Positions 7,312-15,803 of a DNA stretch of 43,106 nucleotides are shown here, one piece after another. The stretch's first letter is position 1, and every line of letters starts with the position of its first letter. The DNA is from Lachnospiraceae bacterium (GTDB lineage: Bacteria > Bacillota > Clostridia > Lachnospirales > Lachnospiraceae), in contig JAUNIX010000029.1 of the NCBI GenBank assembly GCA_030523275.1, positions 1 to 43,106 on the forward strand, given 5' to 3'. The notes below the pieces were generated by a model. The model saw only the letters and a list, made by a program, of their open reading frames with translations, had not been told where the DNA came from and did no database searches. The translations under genes were made by a program, and so were the position numbers.

Positions 7312-7442
7312 TTATCCCCAGAAAAGGGGGTAGTTTGTCCACACTGTGTGGAAAAAATAAATGGCTTTTTTATCAGAAAAAGAGGTTATGCACAAAGTTA
7401 TCCACATTATCCACATTTTTATGCATGAGATGGTGTGGATAT
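7312..7442. promoter_or_regulatory. Cluster of DnaA-box-like 9-mers
   Basis: Within 131 bases there are three perfect TTATNCACA sites: TTATGCACA (7386-7394) and two abutting TTATCCACA (7398-7406, 7407-7415). Four one-mismatch sites accompany them: TTATCCCCA (7312-7320), TTGTCCACA (7335-7343), and on the minus strand TTTTCCACA (7347-7355) and ATATCCACA (7434-7442). The gap 7206-7651 holds no convincing gene, and an AT-rich stretch follows at about 7480-7560. This is a DnaA-binding cluster away from any visible dnaA gene. It could be a titration or regulatory site or an origin-like region. Confidence 0.7.
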
Positions 7443-7591
7443 TCTTACCCCATAAAAGAAACGTATGTTTTGTGAAAAATGGATAAAAAACACTTTTTAA
7501 CAATCTTTCAATAGTTTATTAATATTTGAAAATTAATTAAATTGAGTGAAAATTTAAGTGAAAAGTATCTGATTTCTGTTTTCGTTGGTGA

Positions 7592-7620
7592 TTGGAAAAA
7601 TGGACGGGATATGATATAAT
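7592..7620 (+). promoter_or_regulatory. Promoter of hpf
   Basis: TTGGAA (7592-7597), a 17-base spacer, and TATAAT (7615-7620). It lies 31 bases before the hpf start codon, just downstream of the AT-rich stretch. Confidence 0.7.
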
Positions 7621-7651
7621 GAAGCTATCTTAAGACAAAGGAGCGATTGTT

Positions 7652-8182
7652 ATGCGTTTTATTATTAGTGGTAAGAATATTGAGGTGACAGACGGACTTC
7701 GCACGGCAGTGGAAGACAAACTAAGCAAACTTGACAAGTTTTTTACTGATGAAACAGAAATCTTTGTTACTTTAAGTGTTGAAAGAAATAGACAGAAAAT
7801 TGAAGTGACAATTCCTATGAAGGGACAGGTGATACGTGCAGAGCAGGATAGTTCAGACATGTATGTATCTGTAGATTTAGTTGTTGACATTATTGAACGT
7901 CAGATTCGTCGTTATAAAACAAAATTAATGAATCAGAAATTAGTTGGTAGTGAATTTAAGAGAGAATTCTTCGAAGTAGAAGAAGATACTCCAGATGAAG
8001 AAATCAAAATTATCCGTAGCAAAAAATTTGCAATCAAGCCTATGGACGTTGAGGAGGCATGTGTGCAGATGGAATTGATCGGACATACATTCTTCGTATT
8101 CCGTAATGCGGACACATTCGAAGTAAACGTTGTATACAAAAGAAAAGATGGTACATTTGGTTTGATTGAACCGGAATTTTAA
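7652..8182 (+). CDS. hpf: Ribosome hibernation promoting factor, long form
   Basis: A 176-residue protein. Residues 1 to about 100 form the YfiA/HPF domain (FIISGKNIEVTDGLRTAVED, KLSKLDKFF), which binds the small subunit. After a flexible linker a C-terminal domain follows (IIRSKKFAIKPMDVEEAC, MELIGHTFFVFRNADT, VVYKRKDGTFGLIEPEF), which drives ribosome dimerisation into 100S particles. This two-domain length is the long form of most Firmicutes. The start follows AAAGGAGCGATTGTT. Having secA downstream is the usual Firmicutes arrangement, but here a tandem repeat array and a separate promoter come between them. Confidence 0.96.
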   Translation: MRFIISGKNIEVTDGLRTAVEDKLSKLDKFFTDETEIFVTLSVERNRQKIEVTIPMKGQVIRAEQDSSDMYVSVDLVVDIIERQIRRYKTKLMNQKLVGSEFKREFFEVEEDTPDEEIKIIRSKKFAIKPMDVEEACVQMELIGHTFFVFRNADTFEVNVVYKRKDGTFGLIEPEF

Positions 8183-8205
8183 CCAAGCCGAGCCATGTAA
8201 GGATG

Positions 8206-8262
8206 AAAATAAAAACCAGCAGCAAGGAGCATGCATGTTCATTGCTGCTGGTTTTTATTTTT
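8206..8262 (+). terminator. Strong terminator after hpf
   Basis: AAAAACCAGCAGCAA pairs with TTGCTGCTGGTTTTT in a stem of about 15 bp around a 16-base loop that contains GCATGC. It ends in T-rich sequence and is symmetric enough to work in both directions. Confidence 0.92.
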
Positions 8263-8272
8263 AGACTTTTGT

Positions 8273-8660
8273 GGCGAAGCCACAAAAGCGAACGAAACGA
8301 AGAGAAGTGAGCTATGACTCGGCTTGTTAAGAGGGCCAAGGCGAAGCCCCAAAAGCGAACGAAACGAAGAGAAGTGAGCATGGCTCGGCTTGTTAAGAGG
8401 GCCAAGGCGAAGCCCCAAAAACGAGCGGAACAAAGAGGAGCGAGTTATGGCTCGGCTTTTGCTAGGAGGGCCAAGGCGAAGCCCCAAAAGCGAACGAAAC
8501 GAAGAGAAGTGAGCATGGCTCGGCTTGTTAAGAGGGCCAAGGCGAAGCCCCAAAAACGAGCGGAACAAAGAGGAGCGAGTTATGGCTCGGCTTTTGCTAG
8601 GAGGGCCAAGGCGAAGCCCCAAAAGCGAACGAAACGAAGAGAAGTGAGCATGGCTCAGCT
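8273..8660. repeat. 66/69-bp tandem array with 135-bp higher-order repeat
   Basis: Units start with GGCGAAGCC at 8273, 8340, 8406, 8475, 8541 and 8610 (spacings 67, 66, 69, 66, 69). Two unit types alternate: type A carries GCGAACGAAACGAAGAGAAG and type B carries ACGAGCGGAACAAAGAGGAG. The A+B blocks 8340-8474 and 8475-8609 appear identical. A partial inverted copy of the unit (AAGCCGAGCCATG, 8185-8197) lies on the other side of the hpf terminator. Both strands show long open frames because unit lengths are multiples of three, but the predicted proteins are low-complexity and basic, so I do not call a gene. Confidence 0.9.
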
Positions 8661-8698
8661 GGATATGAAAACTTTATAATTCTTTTAGATTCCTTGCA

Positions 8699-8727
8699 TT
8701 GACGCTTTTTTTTATAGATGATAGAAT
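8699..8727 (+). promoter_or_regulatory. Promoter of secA
   Basis: TTGACG (8699-8704), 17 bases, TAGAAT (8722-8727), located between the repeat array and the secA start. Confidence 0.65.
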
Positions 8728-8795
8728 GATATGGAATTATTATTCGTATACTAAAAGTATTTATAAATATGGACGTTTATTTAGGAGTGAAATAT

Positions 8796-11369
8796 ATGGG
8801 TTTATTTGATAAGATATTTGGCAGCCATAGCGATAAAGAAATCAAAAGAATTTCCAATAAGGTAGACCAAATTGAAAAGTTAGAACCAAAGATGGAGAAA
8901 TTAACGGACGATGAATTGCGCCACAAAACGGTAGAATTCAGACAGCGTCTGGAAGATGGAGAAACTTTGGATGATCTGTTAGTAGAAGCTTTTGCAACCG
9001 TTCGTGAAGCAGCCAAGAGAACATTAAACATGAGACATTATCGTGTACAGTTGATTGGTGGTATCATTCTTCATCAGGGTCGTATTGCTGAGATGAAAAC
9101 TGGTGAAGGAAAGACATTGGTATCAACATTGCCAGCCTATCTGAATGCTTTGGAAGGAAAAGGCGTTCATATTGTAACAGTCAATGAATATTTGGCAAAA
9201 CGTGATGCAGAGTGGATGGGACAGATTCACACATTTTTGGGATTATCTGTCGGTGTAATCACAAATGATATGGATACTGCACAGCGCCAGGAGATGTATG
9301 GATGCGACATTACTTATGTTACAAACAATGAACTGGGATTCGATTACCTGAGAGACAATATGGTAAATGAAAAAGAAATGTTGGTACAAAGAGATTTGAA
9401 TTATGCGATTGTCGATGAGGTCGATTCTGTATTGATCGATGAGGCGAGAACTCCACTTATCATTTCTGGTCAGAGTGGCAAATCTACAGATTTGTATCGT
9501 ATGTGTGATATGTTAGCGAGACAAATGGAACGTGGTACTTCTGATGGAGAAATTTCCAAAATCGATGCGATCATGAATGAAGTAGCCGAGGAAGACGGAG
9601 ATTTCCTTGTAAATGAAAAGGACAAACACGTTATGTTGACTGCACAGGGGGTTGCAAAGGTAGAAAAGTTCTTCAATATTGACAACTTTGCAGATCCGGA
9701 GCATTTGGCATTGCAGCATAATATTATTTTGGCATTAAGAGCACATAACTTAATGTTCAAAGACAAAGACTACGTAGTAAAAGACAACGAAGTTTTGATC
9801 GTTGATGAATTTACCGGACGTATTATGCCGGGACGTCGTTATTCCGATGGTCTGCATCAGGCAATCGAAGCAAAAGAGCACGTAAAAGTAAATCGTGAGT
9901 CTAAGACTTTGGCAACGATCACATTCCAGAACTTCTTTAATAAATATAAGAAGAAAGCAGGTATGACAGGTACTGCTTTGACAGAAGAAGAAGAATTCCG
10001 TGAAATCTATGGCATGGACGTTATTGTAATTCCAACGAATATGCCAGTGATTCGTATTGATCACAATGATTCTATTTACAAGACGAGAGCAGAGAAGTTA
10101 AAAGCAGTTGTCGATGATATTGAAAGATCACATGAAAAAGGACAACCGGTTTTGGTTGGTACGATTACGATCGAAGCATCCGAAGAATTAAGTTTGATGT
10201 TAAAGAGAAGAGGAATTCCACATAATGTATTGAATGCGAAGTTCCATGAGCAGGAAGCGGAAATCATTTCCCATGCAGGGGAGATGGGAGCCGTTACGAT
10301 CGCAACAAACATGGCAGGTCGTGGTACGGATATTAAACTTGCAGATGGAGTAGCTGAAGTTGGTGGATTGAAGATCATTGGTACAGAACGTCATGAGGCA
10401 AGACGTATTGATAATCAGTTGCGTGGACGTTCTGGTCGTCAGGGAGACCCTGGAGAATCGAAATTCTATTTATCATTGGAAGATGATTTGATGCGTCTGT
10501 TTGGTTCCGAGCGTATGATCGGTATTTACAATGCACTTGGAATTCCAGAAGGAGAAGAGATTCAGCATAAGACGATTACAAGTACAATTGAAAAAGCACA
10601 GAAGAAGATTGAAAACAATAACTTCTCTATTCGTAAGAATTTATTAGATTATGATCAGGTTAATAATGAACAAAGAGAAATCATCTATGAAGAACGTCGT
10701 CGTGTTTTAGATGGCGAAGATATGCAAGAAGTTGTTCGTAATATGATCAGCGACACAGTTGCCAATGAAGTTCAGTCAGTTTGTAATGATGATGTACCGA
10801 TTGAAGAATGGAATATGAAAGAACTGAACCAGACATTAGGTCGCATTATTCCATTTGATACGATTGAATTGACACAGGAAGATGAAGAAAAAGGCGTGCA
10901 ACATCTGGTTTCTCGTCTGCAAGATACTGCTTTGGAATTATACAGCGAAAAGCAGAAAGAATTTATTGACGAAGATATGGATATGCGCGAAATCGAGCGT
11001 ATTATTCTTTTAAATGTTATTGATCGTAAGTGGATGGATCACATTGATGATATGGATCAATTACGAGAAGGTATCGGTTTACAGGCTTATGGTAACCGTG
11101 ATCCATTGGTAGAATATCGTTTTGCTGCCTTTGATATGTTTGAGGCAATGACAAAATCAATTCAGGAAGATACGACGAATGCATTGTTCCATGTTCGTGT
11201 AGAAAAACAGGTAGAAAAAGATGAAACTCCGGAAATTACCGGTACCAATAAAGATGAAGCGGTTCAAAAGGGACCATATCGTCGTAAAAAAGCAAAAATC
11301 GGACGGAATGATCCATGTCCATGCGGAAGCGGAAAGAAATACAAACATTGTTGTGGACGTGGAAAATAA
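8796..11369 (+). CDS. secA: Protein translocase ATPase SecA
   Basis: An 857-residue motor of the Sec pathway that pushes preproteins through SecYEG using ATP. Visible elements are Walker [11 protein letters not shown], Walker B/DEAD-like [20 protein letters not shown], the second nucleotide-fold segment [12 protein letters not shown], and [21 protein letters not shown]. The C-terminus carries the zinc motif [14 protein letters not shown], which contacts SecB or lipids. I choose the ATG at 8796 (MGLFDKIFG) because TAGGAGTG sits at the right distance and SecA proteins begin this way; a frame extension to 8769 lacks a binding site. Only 15 bases separate it from prfB. Confidence 0.98.
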   Translation: MGLFDKIFGSHSDKEIKRISNKVDQIEKLEPKMEKLTDDELRHKTVEFRQRLEDGETLDDLLVEAFATVREAAKRTLNMRHYRVQLIGGIILHQGRIAEMKTGEGKTLVSTLPAYLNALEGKGVHIVTVNEYLAKRDAEWMGQIHTFLGLSVGVITNDMDTAQRQEMYGCDITYVTNNELGFDYLRDNMVNEKEMLVQRDLNYAIVDEVDSVLIDEARTPLIISGQSGKSTDLYRMCDMLARQMERGTSDGEISKIDAIMNEVAEEDGDFLVNEKDKHVMLTAQGVAKVEKFFNIDNFADPEHLALQHNIILALRAHNLMFKDKDYVVKDNEVLIVDEFTGRIMPGRRYSDGLHQAIEAKEHVKVNRESKTLATITFQNFFNKYKKKAGMTGTALTEEEEFREIYGMDVIVIPTNMPVIRIDHNDSIYKTRAEKLKAVVDDIERSHEKGQPVLVGTITIEASEELSLMLKRRGIPHNVLNAKFHEQEAEIISHAGEMGAVTIATNMAGRGTDIKLADGVAEVGGLKIIGTERHEARRIDNQLRGRSGRQGDPGESKFYLSLEDDLMRLFGSERMIGIYNALGIPEGEEIQHKTITSTIEKAQKKIENNNFSIRKNLLDYDQVNNEQREIIYEERRRVLDGEDMQEVVRNMISDTVANEVQSVCNDDVPIEEWNMKELNQTLGRIIPFDTIELTQEDEEKGVQHLVSRLQDTALELYSEKQKEFIDEDMDMREIERIILLNVIDRKWMDHIDDMDQLREGIGLQAYGNRDPLVEYRFAAFDMFEAMTKSIQEDTTNALFHVRVEKQVEKDETPEITGTNKDEAVQKGPYRRKKAKIGRNDPCPCGSGKKYKHCCGRGK

Positions 11370-11384
11370 TAAGGAGCTATAATC

Positions 11385-12506
11385 GTGGTAGAATTAGATC
11401 AATTTAAATATAAAATAGGAAACTATGAGGAACCTCTTCGAGAATTAAAAGAGTCATTAGGACTTGCCCAAAAGCAGGAGAGAATTGATCAACTGGAAGC
11501 ACAAATGGAAGCACCAAATTTTTGGGATGATATTACATCATCCCAATTTGTTATGAAAGAATTAAAGCAGTTAAAAGACGTTGTAGAATCTTATGAATCC
11601 CTGGAAACTGCAAAAGAAGATATTCAGACAATGATCGAGATGGGATATGAGGAAGAAGATGCTGATTTGGTTCAGGAAATCAAAGAAATGCTGGATGAGT
11701 TTGTAGAAAGTTTTGAAAGTCTTCGTATCAGTGTTTTGTTATCTGGAGAATATGATAATGAGGATGCGATTTTAAGCCTGAATGCAGGTGCTGGAGGTAC
11801 TGAATCCTGTGACTGGGTCAGTATGTTATATCGTATGTATCATAAATGGGCAGAAAAAAAAGGTTATAAAATTCAGATTCTTGATTATCTGGACGGAGAA
11901 GTTGCAGGTATAAAATCCGTAACCATGCAGATTTCTGGAGATAATGCATATGGATATTTAAAATCTGAAAAAGGGATTCATCGTTTGGTGCGAATTTCTC
12001 CATTTAATGCAGCAGGAAAGCGTCAAACCTCTTTTGCTTCCTGTGATATTATGCCGGATATCAAAACAGACATTAATATTGAAATTGCAGATGAAGATAT
12101 ACGAATTGACACATATCGTGCTAGTGGTGCTGGTGGACAGCATATCAATAAGACAGATTCTGCAATTCGAATTACCCATTTGCCGACAGGAACAGTTGTG
12201 CAGTGCCAAAATGAACGTTCTCAGAGACAGAACAAGGATAAGGCAATGCAGATGTTAAAAGCAAAATTATATTTGCTTAAAGAACAGGAAAAGAAAGAAG
12301 AATTATCCGGTATTCGTGGTGAGGTTATGGACAATGGATGGGGAAGTCAGATTCGTTCTTATGTATTACAGCCGTATACAATGGTCAAAGATCACAGAAC
12401 GAAGGAGGAAAGCGGTAATCCATCTGCAGTGTTGGATGGAGCACTTGATAATTTCATCAATGCCTATTTAAAATGGGAGAATTTGAAACAAACAGTAGAA
12501 GAATAA
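11385..12506 (+). CDS. prfB: Peptide chain release factor 2, without programmed frameshift
   Basis: The 373-residue RF2 recognises UGA and UAA stop codons. SPF is visible in RISPFNAAGKRQ and the peptidyl hydrolysis motif GGQ in SGAGGQHINKTDSA. The start is GTG behind AAGGAG. In many bacteria prfB carries an in-frame UGA near codon 26 and needs a +1 frameshift at CUU-UGA-C. Here the corresponding place reads GGA-CTT-GCC (about codons 26-28) and the whole protein lies in one frame, so this autoregulation is absent. It follows secA closely and is probably co-transcribed with it. Confidence 0.97.
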   Translation: MVELDQFKYKIGNYEEPLRELKESLGLAQKQERIDQLEAQMEAPNFWDDITSSQFVMKELKQLKDVVESYESLETAKEDIQTMIEMGYEEEDADLVQEIKEMLDEFVESFESLRISVLLSGEYDNEDAILSLNAGAGGTESCDWVSMLYRMYHKWAEKKGYKIQILDYLDGEVAGIKSVTMQISGDNAYGYLKSEKGIHRLVRISPFNAAGKRQTSFASCDIMPDIKTDINIEIADEDIRIDTYRASGAGGQHINKTDSAIRITHLPTGTVVQCQNERSQRQNKDKAMQMLKAKLYLLKEQEKKEELSGIRGEVMDNGWGSQIRSYVLQPYTMVKDHRTKEESGNPSAVLDGALDNFINAYLKWENLKQTVEE

Positions 12507-12594
12507 AAAATTATGCTTGCCATTCTCAGAAAAACATGATAGTATCTTTTGTTGACGGACAAAAGTATTTTATATAAAGACAAAGGAGGATGCG

Positions 12595-13038
12595 ATGTCG
12601 GAAGGTACTGAATATTATGTGATTCGCAAAAAAGCAGTGCCAGAGGTTCTTTTGAAGGTGGTTGAGGTACAGAAAATTTTAGATGCTGACCCAAAGAAGA
12701 CCGTTCAGATGGCTACTTCTGAAGCAGGAATCAGCAGAAGTTCTTATTATAAATATAAGGAAGATATTTTCCCTTTTCATGACAGTCGGCAGGGACGCAA
12801 TATTACATGTGTGATAGAAATTCGTGATTGTCCGGGAATTATATCTACCATATTAAATATTTTTGCGAAATATCAGACAAATATATTAACAATTCATCAG
12901 AGTATTCCAATCAATGGTGTCGGAATACTGACGTTAAGTGTTGATATCCTGTCGATTACGACAGATGTATCAGCGATGTTAAATGAAGTAGAAAGTTTAG
13001 ATAGAATTATTAGTGTAAAGATTATTGCCAGAGAGTGA
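12595..13038 (+). CDS. pheB: ACT domain protein, PheB / UPF0735 family
   Basis: A 147-residue protein. An N-terminal helical region with a helix-turn-helix look (ATSEAGISRSSYYKYKEDIF) is followed by a C-terminal ACT domain (ITCVIEIRDCPGIISTILNIF), a small-molecule, usually amino-acid, binding fold. The family occurs in Firmicutes next to hom or pheA and probably senses amino acids, but no enzyme activity is established. Chorismate mutase activity is sometimes annotated without support. The start follows AAAGGAGGATGCG. It lies 8 bases before hom, pointing to a role in threonine/methionine or aromatic amino-acid control. Confidence 0.9.
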   Translation: MSEGTEYYVIRKKAVPEVLLKVVEVQKILDADPKKTVQMATSEAGISRSSYYKYKEDIFPFHDSRQGRNITCVIEIRDCPGIISTILNIFAKYQTNILTIHQSIPINGVGILTLSVDILSITTDVSAMLNEVESLDRIISVKIIARE

Positions 13039-13046
13039 GGAAACAT

Positions 13047-14264
13047 ATGATAAATGTAGCAATTTTAGGATATGGAACAGTAGGTTCCGGTGTGTTTGAA
13101 GTTATTCGTACGAATAATGAGAGCATTAGCAAAAAAGTTGGAAAAAAAGTAAACGTAAAATATGTATTAGATATTAAAGATTTTCCAGCTGATGATCCGG
13201 TCAATGAAGTGTTATGCCGTAATTTTGAAACAATCGTAAATGATCCGGAAGTTAGTATTGTTGTAGAGGTATTAGGAGGGGTAGAACCTTCTTATACATG
13301 GACAACTGAGTGTTTAAAACGTGGCAAGAGTGTTTGCACATCAAATAAAGAATTAGTAGCCAAACATGGCGCCGAGTTAATTGCACTTGCAAAAGAAAAC
13401 AATGCAAACTTCTTTTTTGAAGCCAGTGTAGGTGGCGGTATTCCGATTATCAGACCACTGAATCATTCTTTAAGTGCAGATGAGATTACGGAGATTACTG
13501 GAATCTTAAACGGTACGACAAATTATATTTTGACAAAGATGTCTATGGAAGGTCTGGATTTTGATACTGTTTTAAAAGAAGCTCAGGAAAAAGGTTATGC
13601 AGAACTTCATCCAGAAGCAGATGTTGAAGGATATGATGCTTGTCGTAAAATTGCAATTTTAACATCATTAGCTTATGGCAAACAAGTTGATTTTGAAGAT
13701 ATTTATACAGAAGGAATCACTAAGATTACGGATGCGGATATTAAATATGCAAAGGCATTGAGCAAACATATTAAACTTCTTGGTACAAGCCGTAAAGTAG
13801 ATGGACAGGTATATGCAATGGTTTGTCCAATGATGATTGGTAAAATGAGTCCATTATATGGTGTTAAAGACGTATTTAACGCCGTATTTGTAAATGGAAA
13901 TATGGTTGATGATGTTATGTTTTATGGTCGTGGAGCTGGAAAGCTGCCAACCGCTAGTGCAGTTGTAGCTGACGTAGTCGAAGCGGCAAGAAACTTAGAT
14001 CGTACATTGCCAATGATCTGGAGTAAAGATAAATTAGAGCTTGGAAGTATTGATGACTTCAAACATGCATTCTTTGTTCGTGTGCCGGCTGATGTTGTAC
14101 AGGAAGATGTGAAGAAAGCATTTGGCGATATTTCTGTAGTCACTTTAGAAGAAATGAAAGACGAGTATGCTTTTGTAACACCAGTTATGAAAGAAAAAGA
14201 TTTCCAGAATAAAGTGAAAGATTTTAAATCAGTAATCAGTGTCATTCGAATGAATACTAAATAA
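13047..14264 (+). CDS. hom: Homoserine dehydrogenase
   Basis: A 406-residue enzyme that reduces aspartate semialdehyde to homoserine, the branch point to threonine and methionine. The N-terminal Rossmann motif is GYGTVGSGV, and the catalytic domain shows EASVGGGIPIIRPL, GILNGTTNYILTKM and PEADVEGYDACRK. A C-terminal ACT-like regulatory segment (HAFFVRVPADVVQED) suggests feedback by an end product. I start at ATG 13047 (MINVAILGYG); the frame continues four codons upstream but overlaps pheB. It forms a lysine/threonine pathway pair with the aspartokinase downstream. Confidence 0.96.
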   Translation: MINVAILGYGTVGSGVFEVIRTNNESISKKVGKKVNVKYVLDIKDFPADDPVNEVLCRNFETIVNDPEVSIVVEVLGGVEPSYTWTTECLKRGKSVCTSNKELVAKHGAELIALAKENNANFFFEASVGGGIPIIRPLNHSLSADEITEITGILNGTTNYILTKMSMEGLDFDTVLKEAQEKGYAELHPEADVEGYDACRKIAILTSLAYGKQVDFEDIYTEGITKITDADIKYAKALSKHIKLLGTSRKVDGQVYAMVCPMMIGKMSPLYGVKDVFNAVFVNGNMVDDVMFYGRGAGKLPTASAVVADVVEAARNLDRTLPMIWSKDKLELGSIDDFKHAFFVRVPADVVQEDVKKAFGDISVVTLEEMKDEYAFVTPVMKEKDFQNKVKDFKSVISVIRMNTK

Positions 14265-14316
14265 TCATAATAACGATGCATATGAAAAACTATTGAATAA
14301 TCAGGAGGATAAGAGA

Positions 14317-15528
14317 ATGTTAATCGTTAAAAAATTTGGCGGAACTTCTGTTGGTGATAAAGAAAGAATTTTTAATGTAGCAAGAAGATGTATTGAAGAT
14401 TATAAAAAGGGAAATGATGTCGTTGTTGTATTATCTGCAATGGGTAAAATGACAGATGAGTTGATTGCACAGGCAAAAGACATTAACCCAAATCCATCAA
14501 AAAGAGAGATGGATATGTTATTTACAACCGGAGAACAGACATCGGTTGCTTTAATGGCAATGGCAATGGACTATTTAGGAGTGCCGGCAGTTTCTTTAAA
14601 TGCTTTTCAGGTAGCGATGCATTCAACAAATAAATATGGAAATGCCAGACTAAAAAGAATTGATACAGAAAGAATTCATCATGAATTAGATCAGAGAAAA
14701 ATTGTTTTAGTTACTGGTTTTCAGGGAATTGATCATTATAACAACTATACAACATTAGGACGTGGTGGTTCTGATACAACGGCCGTTGCATTAGCGGCAG
14801 CTCTTCGTGCAGATGCATGTGAAATTTACACAGATGTAGAGGGTGTATACACAGCAGATCCACGTAAAGTAAAGGATGCACGTAAATTAAAAGAAATCAC
14901 ATACAATGAAATGTTAGAACTTGCTACTTTAGGTGCAGGTGTTCTGCATAACCGTTGTGTTGAGTTAGCGAAGAAACATGGTGTACAGATTGTTGTTCGT
15001 TCTTCTTTAAATACTGCAGAAGGCACAATCGTAAAATCAGCAACTTCTACAGAAGAAAAAGTTGCAGTTGGTGTTGCAGGAGATAAAGATGCAGCACGTA
15101 TTGCAGTTTTAGGTGTGAAAAACGAACCAGGAGTTGCCTTTAAATTATTCAATTTATTAGCAAGAAATAATATCAATGTTGATATTATCTTACAGTCTGT
15201 AGGACGTGATGGAACAAAAGACATTTCTTTTACCGTGACAGAAGATATGGCACAGGAAACGGTGGACGTTATCAGAAATAACTTTGCAAGATCAAAATAC
15301 AAAGATATTGATGTACAGACAAAAGTTGCAAAAGTATCAATTGTAGGTGCTGGTATGGTATCTCACCCGGGTGTAGCTGCTAAGATGTTCCAGGCATTAT
15401 ACGAAGATGGAATCAATATCCGTATGATTTCTACTTCTGAAATCCGAGTAACCGTTTTAGTAAACGAAGAAGATATGGAAAAAGCGATGAATGCGGCACA
15501 CAGAGCATTCCAGTTAGAAGCAGAATAA
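14317..15528 (+). CDS. lysC: Aspartate kinase
   Basis: A 403-residue monofunctional aspartokinase that phosphorylates aspartate at the entry of the lysine, threonine and methionine pathway. The kinase domain shows KKFGGTSVGD, FTTGEQTSVALMAMAM and GRGGSDTTAVALAAAL. Two C-terminal ACT domains (AARIAVLGVKNEPGVAFKLF and VSIVGAGMVSHPGVAAKMF) bind the feedback amino acid. The start at 14317 has a perfect AGGAGG eight bases before it. The strong terminator at 15564-15613 ends the unit. Together with pheB and hom it forms the aspartate-family cluster. Confidence 0.96.
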   Translation: MLIVKKFGGTSVGDKERIFNVARRCIEDYKKGNDVVVVLSAMGKMTDELIAQAKDINPNPSKREMDMLFTTGEQTSVALMAMAMDYLGVPAVSLNAFQVAMHSTNKYGNARLKRIDTERIHHELDQRKIVLVTGFQGIDHYNNYTTLGRGGSDTTAVALAAALRADACEIYTDVEGVYTADPRKVKDARKLKEITYNEMLELATLGAGVLHNRCVELAKKHGVQIVVRSSLNTAEGTIVKSATSTEEKVAVGVAGDKDAARIAVLGVKNEPGVAFKLFNLLARNNINVDIILQSVGRDGTKDISFTVTEDMAQETVDVIRNNFARSKYKDIDVQTKVAKVSIVGAGMVSHPGVAAKMFQALYEDGINIRMISTSEIRVTVLVNEEDMEKAMNAAHRAFQLEAE

Positions 15529-15563
15529 AGTTATAGTTCAATGATTTGACAAGTATGTAATAA

Positions 15564-15613
15564 AAATAAAACGCTATGCAAAAGATAATACGATTGCATA
15601 GCGTTTTATTTTT
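15564..15613. terminator. Terminator of the hom-lysC unit
   Basis: A perfect 17-bp stem, AAATAAAACGCTATGCA (15564-15580) with TGCATAGCGTTTTATTT (15595-15611), ends in T-rich sequence. The flanking A and T tracts make it bidirectional. Confidence 0.95.
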
Positions 15614-15707
15614 ACGCGAAGGCACAAGGCAAGCGGAAATGCTTGCATTTCCATTTGCCGTCGCACGCAAACCGATGAAACTCACAGAGAGTGTTTCATT
15701 CGGTTTT
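15614..15707. repeat. 94-bp dispersed structured repeat, copy 1
   Basis: It starts with ACGCGAAGGCACAAGG and ends with GTTTCATTCGGTTT. Inside are GGAAATGC-TT-GCATTTCC nested in GGCAA...TTGCC, and ACCGATGAAAC...GTTTCATTCGGT. A copy with about eight substitutions lies at 26490-26582. Both copies sit immediately after a terminator hairpin whose stem begins with an AAAACGCT core. Confidence 0.8.
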
Positions 15708-15803
15708 TCGATATAAGATAAAAAATAATATATATCCACATAAAAAACACAAACTAGTATGCTAAATTGTATTTAATAAAAGCTAAAGGAGGCAAAAATT
15801 AAG

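Noticed and set aside
7205..7651. Chromosomal origin called outright
   Set aside because: The DnaA boxes are convincing, but there is no dnaA, dnaN or rpmH nearby and no skew data in this window, so only a DnaA-box cluster is reported.
8273..8660. Possible CRISPR array
   Set aside because: The units are contiguous with no variable spacers between short direct repeats, and no cas genes are near.
8239..8679. Long open frames on both strands of the tandem array
   Set aside because: The frames arise because unit lengths are multiples of three. The predicted products are low-complexity and basic, and there is no conserved domain or separate promoter.
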